Positions 5,008-6,758 of a stretch of 6,758 nt of DNA are shown here, in pieces. How positions within the stretch are numbered: the stretch's first letter is position 1; each line of letters opens with the position of its first letter. Position numbers and translations under genes: made by a program. A model generated the notes under the pieces. The model ran no database searches. It worked only from the letters and a program-made list of their open reading frames with translations, and had not been told where the DNA came from. The stretch is from Clostridia bacterium (GTDB taxonomy: Bacteria > Bacillota > Clostridia > Christensenellales > Borkfalkiaceae): NCBI GenBank assembly GCA_017620875.1, contig JAGAUH010000048.1, forward strand, positions 1-6,758, in the 5' to 3' direction.

Positions 5008-6758
5008 TTAGGCATTTGCTAAAAATTTATTTACTTTTTCCGTTAAAGCATCTATTTCTTCTTGCGTAGCATTTATATTAGATGCGTATGGCGCGTAAGT
5101 TTTATAAGTTTCGGTATAAGCGTAACTATAATTATCCATAGAAGAATAGGTTATTTTATTTAACGCTTTTAATAGATTGGTGCGATCTACCATAGCAAAT
5201 GCACTACACTTTATTTCGCATATCTTAGCGCATACTTTGTTAGATTGACCATCGAACAATCTTGTATTGTTAAATATAATTTTTATTTGAGAACACTCTA
5301 TTCCATATAGATTTACAGTGGTTTCTCCATCTGCACTTAAAGAAAATCCGCTTGCAACGGTTAACCAGTAACCATCTACGTAAACTTGGATAGTTGTATC
5401 ATCAGAAGCGGTAGCAAGAGAGCCGTTTACTAGATTTGTACTAGATATCAACTCTACTATGCTTAGAGAATATATAGACCTAGGATAACCAAAATCTATA
5501 TTAATAAAATAACTACCATTATTACCAGTTACTTCGGCATAAGTATCTTCTTTACCATCAAATAAATTAGCAATTGGATTTTGACTAGACACGGTTCCAT
5601 TTGTGTTTACTCCTACTCCGCTAGTTAATATATTTCCATCTACGTTGGCAGGTGTTCCGTTACCAATTTTTACACCGCTACATGCTATTTCTTCTAGAGT
5701 TGTACCGCTAGCAGTAACGGAAGCAGAGATATATAGCCTAATTTTTTCGGCTTTTTCGCCGTTTAAATTAAATGCTAAATAGTCGTTATAATCGCCACTA
5801 ACAGTTACTAAGTGTTTTACGATATCTGCATTTGTAGCGCAATTTACCACGTCTTTCCAAGAACCGTTGTAGTAAACTTGAATTAGTAAATCCGTACCTA
5901 CGGTATTAGAAACGACGTTAGAATTTTTATCGTATAGATAGAAAGTTAAGTCGTACAATTCGTAAATTCCATCTAACTCTAAAGTGGCGTCTATCATACC
6001 GGAAGTTTCCATTATGGTAGAAAATCTTCCTTGAGCGTTATCGGCGTTGGTTATTCCGTCGGTTAAAGTTTCGTATCCACCACCTTTCCACCAAGTTGCC
6101 GTAAGCATACTTGCTAACGCATCTGCAGTTGGGGTAAACGCTTTACCTAAAAGTACGTTTTCCGCTAATTTTGTGCCTTCTCCAACAAACAAACCTTTAC
6201 ACTCTATTTCTTCGTAGGTGATACCACTAGCAGAAGATGCGCTAGAAATGTAAATTCTTATTTTTTCTGCCCTTTCGCCACCTAAGTTAAATATTAGATA
6301 ATCGTTATAATTACCATCTTTAGCAACTAAATTTTTAACTATATCTGCGTTTGTTGGGCATGTAACAACGTCTTTCCAAGCGCCGTTGTAATAAACTTGA
6401 ATTAACAAGTCGTTACCAACCGTAGCCGAAACGTCGTTAGAGTCTTTATCGTATAAATAGAATTTTAAATCATATAATTTATAAATTCCACCCAAATCAA
6501 TAGTAGCATCCATCATACCGCTAGCGTTCATTACGGTAGAAAATCTTCCCGGAGCATTGTCGGCATTGGTTATTCCGTCGGTTAAACCTTCGTATCCGCT
6601 ACCTTTCCACCAAGTTGCCGTAAGTACGCTTGCTAACGCGTCTTCCGTTGGAACAAAGGTTTTGTTTGCTAATACGTTATCGGACATACCAGAACCTTCG
6701 CCAACGTAAAAACCACTACATTCTATTTCTTCGTAGGTGATACCACTAGCAGAAGATG
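5008..6758 (-). CDS. Large secreted protein with tandem discoidin-like (F5/8 type C) modules, C-terminal part (5' end outside window)
   Basis: The frame stays open from the right edge to the TAA at 5010-5008. An ATG at 6687 looks like a start but is internal: the 23 codons before it (ending EEIECSG and a short Gly-rich linker) match the end of the next module, so the true start is upstream of the window. Numbering from that Met: module 4-165, module 177-338, divergent module 352-494, helical tail 499-559. The modules show the discoidin pattern: an N-terminal NVLxxKxFxPT strand, LTDGITNADNA, a GMxDATxxLGGIY strand, DLLIQVYYNGxWKDVV, then AEKIRxYIS and a closing EEIxCxG. Such domains usually bind glycans. 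No catalytic domain and no LPXTG-type sorting signal is visible; the protein ends in FLANA. It is a paralogue of the middle of the downstream GH43 protein. Its enzyme or anchor, if any, lies in the unseen N-terminal part. Confidence 0.88.
   Translation of the reverse strand, partial: SSASGITYEEIECSGFYVGEGSGMSDNVLANKTFVPTEDALASVLTATWWKGSGYEGLTDGITNADNAPGRFSTVMNASGMMDATIDLGGIYKLYDLKFYLYDKDSNDVSATVGNDLLIQVYYNGAWKDVVTCPTNADIVKNLVAKDGNYNDYLIFNLGGERAEKIRIYISSASSASGITYEEIECKGLFVGEGTKLAENVLLGKAFTPTADALASMLTATWWKGGGYETLTDGITNADNAQGRFSTIMETSGMIDATLELDGIYELYDLTFYLYDKNSNVVSNTVGTDLLIQVYYNGSWKDVVNCATNADIVKHLVTVSGDYNDYLAFNLNGEKAEKIRLYISASVTASGTTLEEIACSGVKIGNGTPANVDGNILTSGVGVNTNGTVSSQNPIANLFDGKEDTYAEVTGNNGSYFINIDFGYPRSIYSLSIVELISSTNLVNGSLATASDDTTIQVYVDGYWLTVASGFSLSADGETTVNLYGIECSQIKIIFNNTRLFDGQSNKVCAKICEIKCSAFAMVDRTNLLKALNKITYSSMDNYSYAYTETYKTYAPYASNINATQEEIDALTEKVNKFLANA
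5011..5193 (-). other. C-terminal helical domain of the upstream protein
   Basis: Sixty-one residues from MVDRTNLLKALNK to FLANA end the protein. They pair with residues 1397-1456 of the downstream protein, where the chain instead continues into an InlB-type repeat and GH43. TQEEIDALTEKVNKFL is an amphipathic helix of FIVAR type (tentative). No membrane anchor or sorting motif follows. Confidence 0.5.
5194..5634 (-). other. Divergent discoidin-like module ending the array of the upstream gene
   Basis: From NILTSGVGVN through ANLFDGKEDTYAEV, GSYFINIDFGYPRSI, TTIQVYVDGYWLTVASG, GIECSQIKIIFNN and ICEIKCSA, it keeps the discoidin strand order but lacks the WWKG loop. It carries four Cys within its last 30 residues (ECSQ, VCAK, ICEIKC). 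It corresponds to module A7 of the downstream protein. Confidence 0.7.
5674..6758 (-). repeat. Tandem 519-bp discoidin-like module repeat in the upstream gene
   Basis: Two complete modules (6193-6678 and 5674-6159) and the last residues of a third (6694-6758) lie in series at a 173-residue, 519-base period. The 37 bases at 6203-6239 recur exactly at 6722-6758, and the match is cut only by the window edge. Sequence between the two complete modules is highly similar (TATWWKG, LTDGITNADNA, TDLLIQVYYNG or NDLLIQVYYNG, KDVV, NADIVK). The array very likely continues outside the window. Confidence 0.85.

Noticed and set aside
6685..6687. ATG as the start of the upstream gene
   Set aside because: The frame stays open to the window edge and the residues before the Met match the end of the following module, so the Met is internal to the array.
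1..6758. Alternative genetic code (TGA as Trp) as in some AT-rich Mollicute relatives
   Set aside because: Tryptophan is encoded by TGG throughout and no in-frame TGA occurs in either gene.

Overview
The window is almost entirely coding, all on the minus strand. It holds two very large, related genes for extracellular multidomain proteins, and both run off the window. The DNA is AT-rich, the standard code applies (tryptophan is TGG throughout), and the downstream gene has a strong AGGAG ribosome binding site. That gene encodes a lipoprotein signal peptide followed by a Ser/Lys/Gln-rich stalk. Together these suggest a low-GC Gram-positive (Bacillota), probably an uncultured gut or fibre-degrading member of the Bacilli or a relative. 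This placement is inference; no taxonomic marker gene is present.

Layout in the direction of transcription (right to left): from 6758 to 5008 is the C-terminal part of gene B. It has the tail of one discoidin-like (F5/8 type C, CBM32-like) module, two complete modules with a 519-bp period, a divergent discoidin-like module, and a short helical C-terminal domain. An 81-base gap follows, with a small hairpin, no recognisable intrinsic terminator and a good ribosome binding site. From 4926 to 1 is gene A, which is open for 1642 codons with no stop. In order it encodes a lipobox signal peptide, a Ser-rich stalk built on a 36-bp DNA repeat, a beta-sandwich (fibronectin III-like) region, three 'type II' discoidin-like modules, three 'type I' modules of the same kind as in gene B, the same divergent module plus helical domain that ends gene B, a Listeria-Bacteroides (InlB-type) beta-grasp repeat, and the start of a glycoside hydrolase family 43 domain cut by the left edge.

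Interpretation: gene A is probably a membrane-anchored arabinosidase or xylosidase-like enzyme with a long array of carbohydrate-binding modules holding the catalytic domain away from the cell. Gene B is a paralogue sharing the binding array; its catalytic or anchoring parts, if any, lie outside the window. The two genes probably form part of one glycan-utilisation operon. The most notable feature is the repeat evolution: tandem module amplification, near-identical DNA tracts shared between the two genes, and an in-frame minisatellite in the stalk. I see no RNA gene, CRISPR array, insertion sequence or phage feature.
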